64,000 nt of DNA from Blastobasis lacticolella (taxonomy: Eukaryota > Arthropoda > Insecta > Lepidoptera > Blastobasidae): assembly GCA_905147135.1 (NCBI GenBank), contig LR990064.1, positions 12,604,001-12,668,000 on the forward strand. Reading direction: 5' to 3'. The translations under genes and the position numbers were made by a program. Positions 41,808 through 53,261 of the stretch are shown here, piece after piece (the stretch's first letter is position 1; each line of letters opens with the position of its first letter). The notes beneath the pieces were generated by a model. That model was given only the letters and a program-made list of their open reading frames with translations. It ran no database searches and was not told the origin of the DNA.

Positions 41808-42047
41808 ACCTGAGTGGTTCAATGGTCAACATGCCGGGTCTGCCACGCAAGAGGTCCCGGGTTCGATTCCCGGCCGGGCAAAAATTGAAATGATGAATTT
41901 TAATTTCTGTTACGGGTCTGGGTGTTCTATGTATAATAAGTATGTATTGAAAAGTATTGAAGTAGTATATCAGTTATCTAGCACCCATAGCACAAGCTTT
42001 GCTTAGTTTAGGGCTAGATGGCGCTGTGTGAATTTGTCCACGAATAG
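41808..42047 (+). mobile_element. SINE-B, full-length copy
   Basis: Head 'gacctgagtggttcaatgg' (A-box region), B box GGTTCGATTCCC, body 'gttacgggtctgggtgttc', 3' segment 'gggctagatggcgctgtgtg'. The head is tRNA-derived, giving an internal Pol III promoter. Confidence 0.92.
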
Positions 42048-42053
42048 TTATTT

Positions 42054-42095
42054 AACCGCAGATAAATAAATAAATAAATTTATTTATCTGCGGTT
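42054..42095. repeat. 17-bp perfect inverted repeat
   Basis: AACCGCAGATAAATAAA at 42054-42070 is reversed at 42079-42095 around an 8-nt TAAA-rich loop, directly after the SINE-B 3' end. Confidence 0.9.
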
Positions 42096-42304
42096 TTGCA
42101 TTTTTAACTTCCGACGAATAAAAGAGGGCTGTTATAAGTATGATGTGTGTATGGACTTTGAGGTTTTGAGGCATCGTAGCTCCCGAACGGATGGACCGAT
42201 TTAGATGCGGTTTTCTCTGATTGAAAGGCAGTTTAATCGAGATGGTTCTTAGCTTTGTTTCATTTAAATCGGTTTGGTAGTTCAGAAAATATTTAAGTTT
42301 AAGT

Positions 42305-42500
42305 AAACTTGGTCGGAGGTTATCCGACTTTTTAAAGGTACGAGTATGTTCCGAGCCGGCGCTCGCAGCTCTCCAGTCGTCTCGTGACCATGATGCGAAA
42401 TATCGGGCTACTCGTCAACAACGTGTACGCGGTAGGAAACGCGGAACATACCTTTACAATGTGTGATAATAACCGCGATAGTTAAAAACATTATGTTGTC
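42305..42500 (-). repeat. Repeat K, second copy
   Basis: Reverse complement of 25735-25880 in the blocks 'aataaccgcgatagttaaaa' and 'gaaatatcgggctactcgtc'; the inner palindrome of the first copy is missing. 42100-42300 upstream carries 'cccgaacggatggaccgatt', a common insect dispersed sequence. Confidence 0.7.
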
Positions 42501-42519
42501 CGACTTTTTCAGTCGTTTA

Positions 42520-43330
42520 GGTTATATTTAAATATTTTTATTATCAACAAATGTTTTCATTTTCATTTCAAAAGAAACCAGGACAAATTTTTTTTTTTTA
42601 GATATATTTTTTCCTTTTCATCACAAAAGAAACCAGAACCAAAAACGCGGCAGCCCTACAAAGGCAGTCGTTTAAAAACGAAACTCCCGCACAGTCTCTG
42701 AGCACGTTTTATGCGAATTTTAAAAGGCCCCAAAGTTTATTCGCTGATATAAAATTTTAACAAATAATTTGCGATGTGGGTCCCTCTGCCCGGAGTTATA
42801 TAAATTTGAATTACAATTTTGTTCGAGTTACGCCTTTTTTGGGTTAAATTATTGGGTTGGAACTTCGTGGATGTAAAAGGCTGTAAATATTGCACATCGG
42901 TACACATACAGTTTCGGTTTCGTCCATTTTACTTACACACCTGCGACAGACACGACACTTACCTTGAGGTACGATTCAAATATTTCTCCTACCTTTGAAC
43001 TGCTCGTCTCGGGTCGAATGGTTTTCATATTTGACAAATGAAAAATTCAATACTACCCAAATTTTTTTATTTTTAAACTTTTGGTGTTGTTAAAAAAATT
43101 ATGAATTCTTCATTTTGAAAAACAAAATGAACCTTGCGAGCAGTTATTGTTATTAATTTATTCATGAACAGTTACATTATGTGCGAATCAAGAGTAGAGC
43201 TTCTGCTCTCTTGAAGGTGATCAAATTTTTATAAGTAAATGAATAAAAAAATCAAAATATTATTATTGTAGGTCCTTGGCGTTTTGAAATATCACTCACG
43301 TAAGTAATCTATATTAACCTTTCAACCCAT
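42520..43330. other. Nothing recognised
   Basis: AT-rich non-coding DNA. Two diverged copies of 'ttttcatttcaaaagaaacc' near 42555 and 42617. A SINE-B 3' scrap lies at about 43330-43382. Confidence 0.45.
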
Positions 43331-43376
43331 TGCACAAGCTTCTCTTAATTTGCGGCTAGATGGCTCTGTGCGAACT

Positions 43377-43642
43377 CATCATCATCATCATCATCCGAAA
43401 GACACCCACAACTGGCCATATTCCCCCAGAGATCTCCACAAAGGCCTGTCCCGTGCCTTCCGCATCCAGCTGGTACCTGCGATCTTTAGCAGGTCGTCGG
43501 TCCACCTTGCAAGAATCCTACACACGCTGCGTCTTCCGGTATGTAGTCGCCACTCGAGAACGTTACTGCCCCATTGGCCATCTGGCGAACTGGCCGAAAA
43601 GATATTCCATCCTAATTTTTGCCTCACTAGCCCTCTGATCAC
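43377..43642 (-). pseudogene. RTE-like LINE C-terminus with (GAT)n tail
   Basis: The minus frame encodes GQWGSNVLEWRLHTGRRS, RILARWTDDLLKIAGTSWMR, KARDRPLWRSLGEYGQLWVS, then stop and a six-unit GAT tail (complement 43377-43395). RWTDDL and the following tryptophans are typical of RTE-type C-termini. Parts recur at 36995-37105 and 63780-63960. Confidence 0.8.
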
Positions 43643-43659
43643 TGGCTGCCATTATTTAT

Positions 43660-44245
43660 TACTTTAGTTCCAAACTACTCGTACACAATACGCACTAACA
43701 GCACCGCGCCAGCACCCGTCCACAATAGACAAAGCGGCCAAGTTAACAAGTTATAAAACCTAACACGCCATGTACCGGAATTCTTGGCCAACAATTTAGT
43801 CGCAGCAAACTATTGGACGATCAACTTCGCTGGAACTCTCCCTCGGAAGCCTTTGTGTGCAAAATAAACAATGTGCCCGGGTCTTATCGACCCACGGGTC
43901 TTGGGTAGGGATGGGAGCGGTTATAGGGTTCGAGACCGGGACCAGAGAGAGAAAAATTTATTGTAGAACCATATAGTGATCTCTGTGCTGAACATGAATT
44001 AATAATTTAATACAGAACCATGACATTTTGATATACAAATGTCAGCTGTCAAACTGTCACCAGGTAACAAAGTGACTTTGGGACTGCAGTTCCCTTGGAC
44101 GGTCGAGAAATTTTGTTTTTGTTTACTGCGTTTCCCGTGGACGTGTGAGTGCATGATAATAAATCAATAATTTTATAAGTACTTAACCTATTAATAATTG
44201 ACACGATAAGAATAACAAGGATGCCAATCGGTTCGGGTCCTATTT
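43660..44245. other. Nothing recognised
   Basis: Mixed-composition non-coding sequence. Confidence 0.5.
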
Positions 44246-44250
44246 TTAAA

Positions 44251-44361
44251 ACCGCTCGCATCGACACGAGCGCTTGCGTGCGCTATATCATTCACGCTCC
44301 TGGTGAGTTGCTAGAGATAGACAAGCATTAGAAGGCGAGCGCTCGCGTATATGCGAGCGGT
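44251..44361. mobile_element. Short inverted-repeat element (111 bp)
   Basis: ACCGCTCGCA at 44251-44260 is inverted at 44352-44361, with further partial pairing (CGAGCGCTTGCG against GCGAGCGCTCGCG). Flanks are T/A-rich; target duplication unclear. Confidence 0.6.
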
Positions 44362-44582
44362 AAAAAATGGGGCCCCAGAGCTACTAATAATAATATTACC
44401 AGCAAGGCATGACAATCGGCTCCAGATACTGTTAATCTAGTGCCAGGATCCCAGCAAAAGTGGCCCCGGTCTGGGGGCCATGGAATTCACCGTTCACTTT
44501 TGACTTTTGGTGGCACAAATAAATACACTGTTAACCGGTGGTGCACACTATCCGACTTTTTATTTTCCCTCTGGAGCCTCGA

Positions 44583-44659
44583 AAACTTGTGGGCTTAAAC
44601 GGATTTTTGAATAAGTTTAAACCCACAAGTTCAGATGAAGTAGTTGAGATCAACTACTT
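44583..44659. repeat. Two adjacent hairpins
   Basis: AACTTGTGGGCTTAAAC pairs with GTTTAAACCCACAAGTT (16 of 17), immediately followed by AAGTAGTTGA/TCAACTACTT with a 2-nt spacer (10 of 10). Confidence 0.8.
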
Positions 44660-45058
44660 GACATAATACTAACGCCTGAATACTGGAATACTTCTTAACG
44701 TTATGAGATTCTGCTTCTGCTTCTACAAGGTCATGCTGTCACTTTGAATCTTTGACATTTAAAAGGGATATCAGCCCTTAAAATTAACAGACATTCGAGT
44801 ATTCCGGCGTATGACTATTAAACTACCACGAACCGGTCCCGGTCCCGAAGCTATCCCACCACTAAATGTTGCTGCGTGTGTAATTTTGCACGTGACTGTG
44901 CGCTCAAATGTTTATGAAATGGCCATGCTGGCTGCCAGGCTGCCTCGGGCTAGGATGTACAGACGGCCGGTGGCTTCTTTTGTCAACGAGGTTAACTCTA
45001 ATAATAAATATGTCATGTTTGTGTACAATAAAGAATAAAGTAAAGTAGAGTAAAGTAA

Positions 45059-45543
45059 ATCATCATCATCATCATCACAGCCCGTAACAGTCCACTGCAG
45101 GACTTAGGGCCTCTCCCACGAAAGGGGAGGTAATTGCCATAATCTCCACGCTCGGCAGGCGGGTTGGAGATCGCAGTGTTTAAATAATACAATGGACGAC
45201 CTGAGTGGTTCAATGGTCAACATGCCGGTCTGCCACGCAAGAGGTCCCGAGTTCGATTCCCGGCCGGGCAGAAATTGAAATGATGAATTTTAATTTCTGT
45301 TACGGGTCTGGGTGTTCTATGTATAAAAAGTATGTATTTAAAAAAGTATTTAAGTAGTATATCAGTTATCTAGCACCCATAGTACAAGCTTTGCTTAGTT
45401 TGGGGCTAGATGGCGTTGTGTGAATTTGTCCGTTTAAAAAAAAAAAAAAAAAATGCGGTTGCCCATTTTCCAGACCACGGAGACTCTTGATCTTTTGCCT
45501 CGAAAACATTAATCGCCTTGTGTAACCCATGAGTGTAAAGTAA
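45059..45543 (-). mobile_element. SINE-A copy split by a SINE-B
   Basis: 45059-45194 carries the (CAT)n tail complement through 'ggttggagatcgcagtgttt'; 45453-45543 carries 'gcccattttccagaccacgg ... gtgtaaag'. The pieces are contiguous in the family consensus, so the SINE-B at 45195-45452 landed inside this copy. Confidence 0.88.
45195..45452 (+). mobile_element. SINE-B, full-length copy with poly(A)
   Basis: Complete head ('gacctgagtggttcaatgg', B box GTTCGATTCCC), body and 3' segment, ending in about 18 A residues. It differs little from 41808-42047. Confidence 0.92.
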
Positions 45544-45552
45544 ATATGTTAG

Positions 45553-45788
45553 GATAATTCAAACAGCGCCATCTAGCCCCAGCGTAAGCAAAGCTTATAT
45601 TATGGGTGTAAAATAACTGATAAACTAATTATATACTTTTTTTACATACATACTTAATATAAATACTACACCCAGACCCGTAACATAAAATTAAAATTCA
45701 TCATTTCAATTTCTGCTCGGCCGGGAATCGAACCCGGGACCTCTGCTTGGCGACCGCAAGTTAACCAACTGAACCACTCAGATCGTCA
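45553..45788 (-). mobile_element. SINE-B copy
   Basis: Full-length minus-strand copy from 'caaacagcgccatctagccc' to 'actgaaccactcagatcgtc'. Together with the two entries before, it makes three SINEs in about 730 bp. Confidence 0.9.
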
Positions 45789-46345
45789 TAAAACCCAAAT
45801 TATCTTCACATTTATTTTTCTTTGCCTTTGGCCAAGTGATATTTGTGTTCAACACAATAATCAAAGCAAATTAGATGGACCGACTGTGTGCCTCCGTAGA
45901 CTTAATCCTACAGATTTCAAACACAAACTACAGCCAGAAATACATAGCTATCTGTTCATCTAAAACGGAAGTACCTGCCTAATTTCGCCGACTGAGCCTC
46001 GGATCCAGCAAGATTTCCACGTAATTTCACCCTATTTAGTATTTCTGGTACAGTCCACTCGGCCGGCCGAACCGCTAAACGATCATTGACGGAATTGGCC
46101 GGAATCACCCGAACATCCGAATGACCATTCCCAGAATTACTCATTCCGAGTGAATAGCAAACTGAGGGCGAAACTTTCGGGGCAAGAAAAAAGTGTTGAG
46201 TTTATTAGTAACGAGGATCCGTTTGGGAATCGGCGGATTGGCTTGGCTTCAAGATAATACAGTTTGAGGTGGTTCAAACTAGAAAAGAAAGCAGCAGAAA
46301 AACTTCCTTGGCCCGAAATATAGGTACCTAATACAGTCGAATACG

Positions 46346-46500
46346 ACGACTTGAGTAGTTTAGTTAACACGAATGCCACGCAGAGGTCCCGGGTTCGATT
46401 CTCGACCGAGGAGATATTGAAATGATGAATTTTAATTTCTGCTACGGGTCTGGGTGTTATTGTGTATTATAAGTATGTATTTAAAAAGTATATAAGTAGA
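46346..46500 (+). mobile_element. SINE-B copy, 3'-truncated
   Basis: Head 'gacttgagtagtttagtt', B box GGTTCGATTCTC, body 'ctacgggtctgggtgtt'; ends at 'aaaagtatataagtag'. Confidence 0.8.
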
Positions 46501-46816
46501 TTAACAGAGGGAAAACTAAACTACTAGCAGAGTGTCTGAATTTCTAGCTAATAGCTAGCACAGAATCTGTGTTGGAACTACTATCAAAATTCGCAAGCTT
46601 CTTCTTAAGCACAGGCTAACTCCTAGGTTAAAAAGAATAAAGGGAAGCAGTTTTCTACAAACTTTGTTGGAACGTTCGTAGAGAGTTAGTAATGCAATTA
46701 AAAGCTTAAAGGAGGATGGATAAAGCAGGCAGTTGCTGTTTTAAGTTAAAATTAGACCTTAGCTATGTCTTTAAAGCTCCGTCTTAGCTTATATAATGTC
46801 AAGATCACACGCAGTA

Positions 46817-47075
46817 TCATCATCATCACAGCCTCTAACAGCCCACTGCAGGACTCAGAGCCTCATTAAGAAAGGGGAGCTTATTGCCATAATTTCCACG
46901 CTTGGCAGGTGGGTTGGAGATCGCAGTGTTGTAAATATAACAATGGAAAACGCTGCTGCCCATTTTCCAGCCTACGCAGACTCTAGATCTTTTGCCTCGA
47001 AAAACTTTAGTCGCCTTGTACGACACCCACGAGTGTAAGGGGTTCGTGCTATTCTACTCTACCGGACACTACGCG
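46817..47075 (-). mobile_element. SINE-A copy
   Basis: Full-length minus-strand copy, (CAT)n complement at left, 'gtgctattctactctaccgg' at right. The target duplication is not clear. Confidence 0.88.
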
Positions 47076-47079
47076 GCCG

Positions 47080-47470
47080 AAATATGCACGGTAGTATAAT
47101 TTCAGTGATTTCTTTAAACGATCTAGTGATAACATAGCAAAGATCTAATATAGATTACTGAGCACGTTTTTAAGCGAGTGAGGTTCAAATCGAGTTTTTA
47201 CGCACTAAAAGCTTTTACGTGGGAGAGATGAAAAAGTATTCCAAGCTACCGTTAAGATTCAATCTACCTCCTGCTTTTTTTATATCACTTCAGGACATCA
47301 TTGATTTTGGGCAAAAAATCTAAAAGCGTCGAGTAAAAATAAATTATAACTTACTTTCCAATAGAAAAAACAAATTCTATCATTTTTTATTCTGATTTAA
47401 AATATGTACGCCAACCACTTTTTTAAATTACTGGCCGTACAGTTTGGTTATTTTGATAACTTAATTGACG
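47080..47470. other. Nothing recognised
   Basis: AT-rich non-coding DNA. Confidence 0.5.
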
Positions 47471-47479
47471 TCATAATAA

Positions 47480-47770
47480 CGACAAAAGTGGTAGACAACG
47501 TGGTGATCTGATAGAAATATACAAGATACTTTATGCTATGAAGGGTATAGAAACCATGTACAACTTAAATAATAACAAAAACCTCAGAGGCCATACACGA
47601 ATGAAGTTGTGAATATCACAGAGAACCAGTAACCCCAGGCCCAATTTTTTGCCAAAAAGGAATGGCAGTGCATGGAATGAACTGCCGGAATCAGTGATCA
47701 GTGCTCCATCAGTGAACTGTTTTAAAATAAACTGGATAGACATTACAAAAACTAAATAACGCAATACACG
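47480..47770 (+). pseudogene. LINE ORF2 C-terminal remnant (RRGDLIEIYK type)
   Basis: Plus-strand translation gives RRGDLIEIYKILYAMKG, then NLRGHTRMKL, then GSAWNELPESVISAPSVNCF, the order seen in many non-LTR ORF2 C-termini (RRLRGDLIE ... WN-LP..VV.A.SVN.FK). There are at least one stop and one frameshift. A different LINE family from the WNELPGEVFP type. Confidence 0.75.
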
Positions 47771-47967
47771 CATCAGCTTTTGAAAATTCGCCAATCCAGC
47801 CACTAAAACTGCCCAACCCAAAGCTGCAAGTACTCGTCGACGCCTGACCGTTGAAAGGTAATTATTGACTTTTTCAACTTTACCCTCTTTCTTGGGAAAG
47901 CCTCAGGGCTGTCGAAATGAGATAAGACAGTGTAATTAAACGGTTTCCCAAGCTCCTCAAAGAGTGG

Positions 47968-48245
47968 TGTGTATGATGTATGGCTTGGTGTGTGAGGATG
48001 AGGTTTTACGAGCTATTTTTATTGGAGTCTTAGTGCCCAATTTGTACAATCGTCGCTTAGTTAGGGATAGGATCACGCTATCATTCTGTAGAAATAAATA
48101 TGTGTGATGTATGGCTTGGTATGTATGAGATTTACTGGCTATTTTTATTGGAGTTTTAGCGCTGACGTTGTTAGTGAATCCGCCTTGTATAATCGTCGCT
48201 TAGGTAGGGTTGGGATCACTTAAGCTGTTCCGTAGAAACAAATTT
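47968..48245. repeat. Degenerate tandem duplication (~135-bp unit x2)
   Basis: Unit 1 (47968-48100) and unit 2 (48101-48245) share 'atgatgtatggcttggt', 'ctatttttattggagt', 'ataatcgtcgctta' and 'gtagaaa'. Unit 2 has a ~15-bp insertion. Function unknown. Confidence 0.85.
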
Positions 48246-48439
48246 ATCTCATAACAAGTTCTCAAATAAAAATATATTTTTACGACGGAAAAATATATTT
48301 TTTCCGCCCGTGGCTTGCTTGCCTGTTTGTCTGGCATATAACATAAAACAACTCAATTAAGTTATACATTCATAATAAAGAGAATAAATTAATTACTGAT
48401 TTGGAATGAAGATGAACGGGCTGTAACTGATTAAGCCTT

Positions 48440-48730
48440 CAGTTGTTTCAAAATTCAAAATTTCTTTATTGATTAGGACATTAAACCTTTAATTGACATT
48501 TAGGAACATCTGATTCTGGCCACCGTCGTCCAGGACATCTGCTACCTAAGGAGAGCGGTAGCGGTACCCGCCTTTGAAGTACCTGGTAGACATGCTTTTT
48601 GAAGAACCTCATGTTATATAGAAATGGAAAGACTGCGGGAGGAGCTCATTATAGTCTATATGACGAGCAATAGTGTTAAATGGAAGAAGGGGACTAAATA
48701 CCAACCCCACCTAATGGGATAGAGACAGGT
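48440..48730 (-). mobile_element. LINE 3' end
   Basis: The minus strand reads 'atgagctcctcccgcag', 'aacatgaggttcttcaaaaa' (an NM-x-FFK-like motif), then 'taatgtcctaatcaataaag' as terminus, the same terminus as at 16457. Frames broken. Confidence 0.65.
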
Positions 48731-49054
48731 GATGACATAATTACTGATATACATCAGTTGGTACGTCAATTTCGTCACAATATTACAAAATGTAAATGAA
48801 AAATCACACTTCACACTCTAATTCACACCTAAAGGCAACCTTTGCCTCGAAAAAAAAACGCAACACGCAAAACCGAAACAAAACTCCTTTGTTGAACGCG
48901 TTTTAAAAAGATGACCTTCCACCGCTGGCGAACTAGGGATGTTCAGGGTATCAAATTTCGGATGAGGAAGATTTCGATTTTGGATACGGATGTGAAAGTA
49001 TTATATGAATGGATGCTAGTTTTTTTATCTGATTTTTTTCCTTTTTTTAAATAA

Positions 49055-49265
49055 AGTGGACCCAAAGCGATTTCGTTCGCGTTCACCTACTTTACCTCTA
49101 ACTACCCTTTTTTATATACACAGAAACCTTCCTCTTGACTCACTCTATCTATTGCTGAAAACCGCATTAAAATCCGTTGTGTAATTTAAAAGATAAGATA
49201 AGGGCTTTAGGCAATAAATGAATCTGAATCTGAATCTAAGAAAAGACAGATGGCGAAAACGACGT
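49055..49265 (-). mobile_element. Helitron-like copy, diverged
   Basis: Left end complement 'gcgatttcgttcgcgttcac', body 'aaccttcctcttgactcact', 'gaaaaccgcattaaaatccg'. The termini are degraded, and 'aatctgaatctgaatct' interrupts the 5' part. Confidence 0.6.
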
Positions 49266-49269
49266 GTTT

Positions 49270-49990
49270 TATTTAGCCTTAGTTAATATCAGTTACCCAT
49301 TCATAATATTAGTTTGGATAAAAAATCTCTACATGCCTCTCAGTCTCAGTTTTCACGCCTAAACCGCTATTCATATTCCGATAAAACTTGACAAAGAGAT
49401 GGATGGGAACCTGGGCTAGGACATACTTTTAATTACCGCGACGAAGTCGCGCATAAGACTGTTAACTCCGAAAACATCAAAATTTTCGATTCCACCTTGA
49501 ACAGAAAATCATATTTATGAAACTTTTATTTCTAAATCCATTACGGATGCGGATTTGCGGAGCCCCACCACGTCCCTACCGCAAACTACAAAAGGGAGAA
49601 AATGAAAATGGCGTTTTCTTTTTTACATACACAACCGGGCGGAAGTAGGCGGCAGATAAAATCTATATTGATGCTCGCTTGTATATGGGACGCGTAGTTT
49701 CGAACCGTGAGCGAAAAGAATTGAAAAGCAAAAAAAAAAAGAAAAAATATGTGGTGAAAAATGTTGTTCGTTTTTTGAACCGCACCTGTGGACAAACGCC
49801 CGTCTGATAGGAGCGGTTCTACAGATAACAAATGGGAAAAAATCTCGTTCGTTATAGTAAAGTTCTAACATGGCAACAGTCGACTATAACATATATGGTT
49901 TGTCATATTTACCCAAACTGTAACATTATAGTTAACCATTTCGTTACAATTAATATATAAGCATGGAAACTTATGCAGGTATGAATATAA
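49270..49990. other. Nothing recognised
   Basis: Non-coding. 49435-49460 has a GCGACGAAGTCGCGC palindrome reminiscent of Helitron 3' hairpins, but no element could be delimited. Confidence 0.4.
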
Positions 49991-49994
49991 TATT

Positions 49995-50330
49995 ATGTAC
50001 AAATTTAATACTGTATGGTGCTTACAGGCGTCATACTTTCGAATTCCTTCTTACATTCATTCATCAAACATAATATCGTACTCGCAAACAAATCACACTG
50101 CGGTGCTGAAGCGAGTACAGTTAGAACTAGAGCACAGTAGAGTTCAAAAGGGTGATGGCGTGCAGTATTGTGTATTTAGAATCATAAATGGAAAAAAAAT
50201 GTGTAGAATACCTTTTGAAGAAACTTATGTAAGGGAATCACGTCGGAAGGAATATTATTTAACATCTTGCACTTGGAAACTGGCCTCTGAGGCACCTGCC
50301 TACGTTAGTGGACGCCAGGCTTCCAAATGA
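49995..50330 (+). other. Unidentified 111-codon open frame
   Basis: The second half is charged and looks protein-like (RVQKGDGVQYCVFRIINGKK, then RIPFEETYVRESRRKEYY), ending in TGA. No motif recognised, no clear splice sites and no second copy in the window. It could be an exon, a remnant of an unseen transposon or chance. Confidence 0.2.
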
Positions 50331-50868
50331 TATTTATAAATTCTAGCTAATCTTCAGAGAATGCGGCTAGGTGTAAATCCTCAACAAAAACTTATAAAAA
50401 GACCGCCCGAAATGAGAACTTTAAGTACAAACCCCACTCCACCCCGGATCGCATCATATATATCACCGCGTTACATTTCGGTACGCATCGAGGCTTTGTA
50501 GTTTTGCCAACTTTTAGATTGGCCAGATAAATTGCGAAATGGCTGAGTCGCGATATTGTTTGTCGCGTGTATCTGCCTATCTGCCGTATACGGGAAGGGT
50601 GATTTCGTTTGAAAGTTACTAATAGGTATTCCATTCCTTTAGCTGAACCGTAATATGTTCTAACAAGAAGAAGTATTGGTAACAAGTGGCAATAGTTTTA
50701 GTTTTTTACCTTTATTAGATGCTATATCGTTTCCAAATTGACTTTTCAAACCTAGTTCTTTCCAGTTTGTGGCGCTGTACGGCCAATTTAATATCATAGG
50801 TATTTGACACTGCAAAGGATTCTAAGTGACTAGTTATTTCGCTCAATAATGTAAAAATAAATAAATGG

Positions 50869-51127
50869 TCGTGTGGTGTCCAGCAGAGTAGAATAGCACA
50901 AACCCCTTACACTCGCGGGTGTCGTACAAGGCGACTAATGTTTTCGAAGCAAAATATCTAGAGACGCCGTAGGTTGGAAAATGGGCAGCAGCGTTTTCCA
51001 TTGTTGTATTCACAACGCTGCGATCTCCAACCCGCCTGCCGAGCGTGAAGTATATGGCAATAACCTCCCCTCTCATGGGAGAGGCCTAATGTTCTGCAGT
51101 GGACTGTTATGGGCTGTGATGATGATG
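50869..51127 (+). mobile_element. SINE-A, full-length copy
   Basis: From 'gtgtggtgtccagcagagta' to a (GAT)n tail; all family blocks are present. Confidence 0.9.
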
Positions 51128-51381
51128 AATGTATAAAAGTGTGGAAGAATGAAAATGATATGACAAGAAAGGTGACGAACGTAAACGTCGTTCTAATAAA
51201 GACGAATGGACTGTGTGAATGACGACATGCGGGTGAAATGATTACCGTGATGACTTGAGATGGAAGAAAGATGTTGTAGATGATGAAGAAGTTAGATAGA
51301 TAGATAGTAGCGAAACCTAACTATACAATGACAATTACGGTAAGTAGTTAAAGAACTTTGAACTAGATTAAAATAAATATG

Positions 51382-51612
51382 CTTGGACAACATACACAAA
51401 ACAATCTAGCCCCAAAGCAAGCAAAGCTTGAAATTTGGGTGCTAGAGAACTGATGTAGTTACATATATACTTTTAAACACATACTTGTACAAATACCCAG
51501 ACCCGTAACAGAAATTAAAATTCATCATTCAAGTTTTGCTCGGCCGGGAAACGAATCCTCGGGATCTAGACCTCTTGCGTGGCGGATAGGCAAGTTAACC
51601 ACTCAAGTTATC
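51382..51612 (-). mobile_element. SINE-B copy, diverged
   Basis: Minus-strand copy with 'ctagccccaaagcaagcaaa', 'cccagacccgtaacagaaat' and 'ggccgggaaacgaatcct'; a short insertion disrupts the B box. Confidence 0.82.
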
Positions 51613-51619
51613 AGGATGA

Positions 51620-52140
51620 AAGTGTGAATGAACTTAAAAAATAAGACATCTTTAAAATCCAGAGAATGCACCCAATCGCAACCCGATTGCAGGAACGCCG
51701 TAAGCCGTAAAATCCGTAAAATCGATAAGCGAACCGGAGCCAGCAAAATCTGGCATTGAAGAAATAAAACTTGACAAAAAAGAGTCGAACAACACCACCA
51801 GGCAAGACGCCAACTGCTCCTGATTCCGAATTCATATCTGTTTCACTTTTTGGCAAGGAGAATGCGCTTTGCACTGCGACTCACTAAATCTGGCAAATAG
51901 ATTTTGTTACATTACTCTCGGTATGACTGGGAGATAATTGCGTTAATTGTTTTTATGTGGGTGTTTCGTGTTGGCTTTTATATTATGTGGTCTAAATGGT
52001 GGTTTTAAGTACATATACAGACAGCTGCGGGAGGGAGCGGACACTCTCAGCATACAGCTTTAATGTATAGTGGGGGGCCTGTTCGCTCAGCGAGTGACTA
52101 GACCTAATAATTTGTATTCAATGAAAGCATAGTGCATTCT
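51620..52140. other. Nothing recognised
   Basis: Non-coding; the 51611-51874 reverse frame has no recognisable domain. Confidence 0.5.
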
Positions 52141-52149
52141 TTTATGTTA

Positions 52150-52305
52150 TACCTCAAACAAACAGGCAAGCGGGTCACCTAATGGAAAGCGGTCACCGCC
52201 GCCTATGGACATCAGCAACACCAGGGGTGCTACCAATGCGTTGCCCGCCTCTGAAGAGACCTTTAATATACCTCTTGAACGATCCCATGTCAAAAGGAAA
52301 CACTG
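52150..52305 (-). mobile_element. LINE 3'-end fragment
   Basis: Complement of 'gaggcgggcaacgcattggt' and of 'gcggcggtgacc', as in 5975-6170. A second scrap of similar type lies at 52620-52735. Confidence 0.7.
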
Positions 52306-52758
52306 GTCGTGAATCGTATTTAAGACATAAGTATAGACAAATATTATTTATTTTTATATGTCAGCATGTCGTCGAATAAATATTCTTTATTTCTGTCAGT
52401 GTTTCTGTATATTGTTTGTAGTCGCGCAAATGTCCGGGCTACTAGCATTCTTTGCATAAATATGCTTTGCAAGAAGCAATTTCATATCTGTTCGCTAATA
52501 GAATTTGTATATTTGTAGAGAAGTTGCTATTAAGCTTTTTATTTCATAGAAAGTTTTCTATGTTTTGTGAAATCACTGATAAATTTAATTTGAGCGAACT
52601 GAACTCACCGTCATGATTAATTTTTTTATGGTACACGGTAGATAAACTGGCAAACGGGCCACCTGATGCAAAGTGGTCACCAATGAGTTTTCTCCCTCTA
52701 AATAGACCTCTAATATGCCTCTTTTTATTCATTTAATAAATTATTGAAATAAAAACCC

Positions 52759-53241
52759 GTGAACTATAAAAATAACTTTTCCATAATATCCTATTTCAAG
52801 GCTGTAAAAGCTAGAGTGCACTTTAAAACGGTCGTAGCCGAAAATAATCCGACCATAATTTCGGTTCAATCCATTAAAATCTCAACTGGCCGCAGAATTA
52901 TAAATCTTGAGTACCATAAACGTCATTTGCCATGCGGCAGTAACTCCGAGCCTCCAGAGCGTGGACAGCGCATCCCATTGTCTTCTGTTGAGCTTGGCAG
53001 TGTAGTGGCTAATTATGGTAGTTTCAAGTACTACTTGACAGTAGTTTTGAATGAGAAAATAGTTATAAACGACCAGATGGTCTACCTGATGGTAAGCAGT
53101 TACTGTCGCTCAGGACTTCTGAGACTTCAGGCGGCTTGCACCGAAATTCTTAATTTAGCATTTAAGAATTTCGATGCAATCCGCCCGAACCTTTTTTTCC
53201 GGTGCATTCCTAAATTGATACTTATAAAAAGCTTCATATAA
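52759..53241 (+). other. Longest unexplained open frame (160 codons)
   Basis: Apart from Gag-Pol this is the longest frame in the window. No domain is recognised. Its 3' half runs through a 'gtctacctgatggtaagcag' segment like LINE tails and through a 24-bp hairpin, so at least the second half is probably repeat-derived and the openness fortuitous. Confidence 0.15.
53130..53185. repeat. 24-bp hairpin
   Basis: Arms 53130-53153 and 53162-53185 pair at 22 of 24 positions around an 8-nt loop (core GAAATTCTTAA/TTAAGAATTTC). Confidence 0.85.
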
Positions 53242-53261
53242 CAAAACTATAAATGTTAGTT

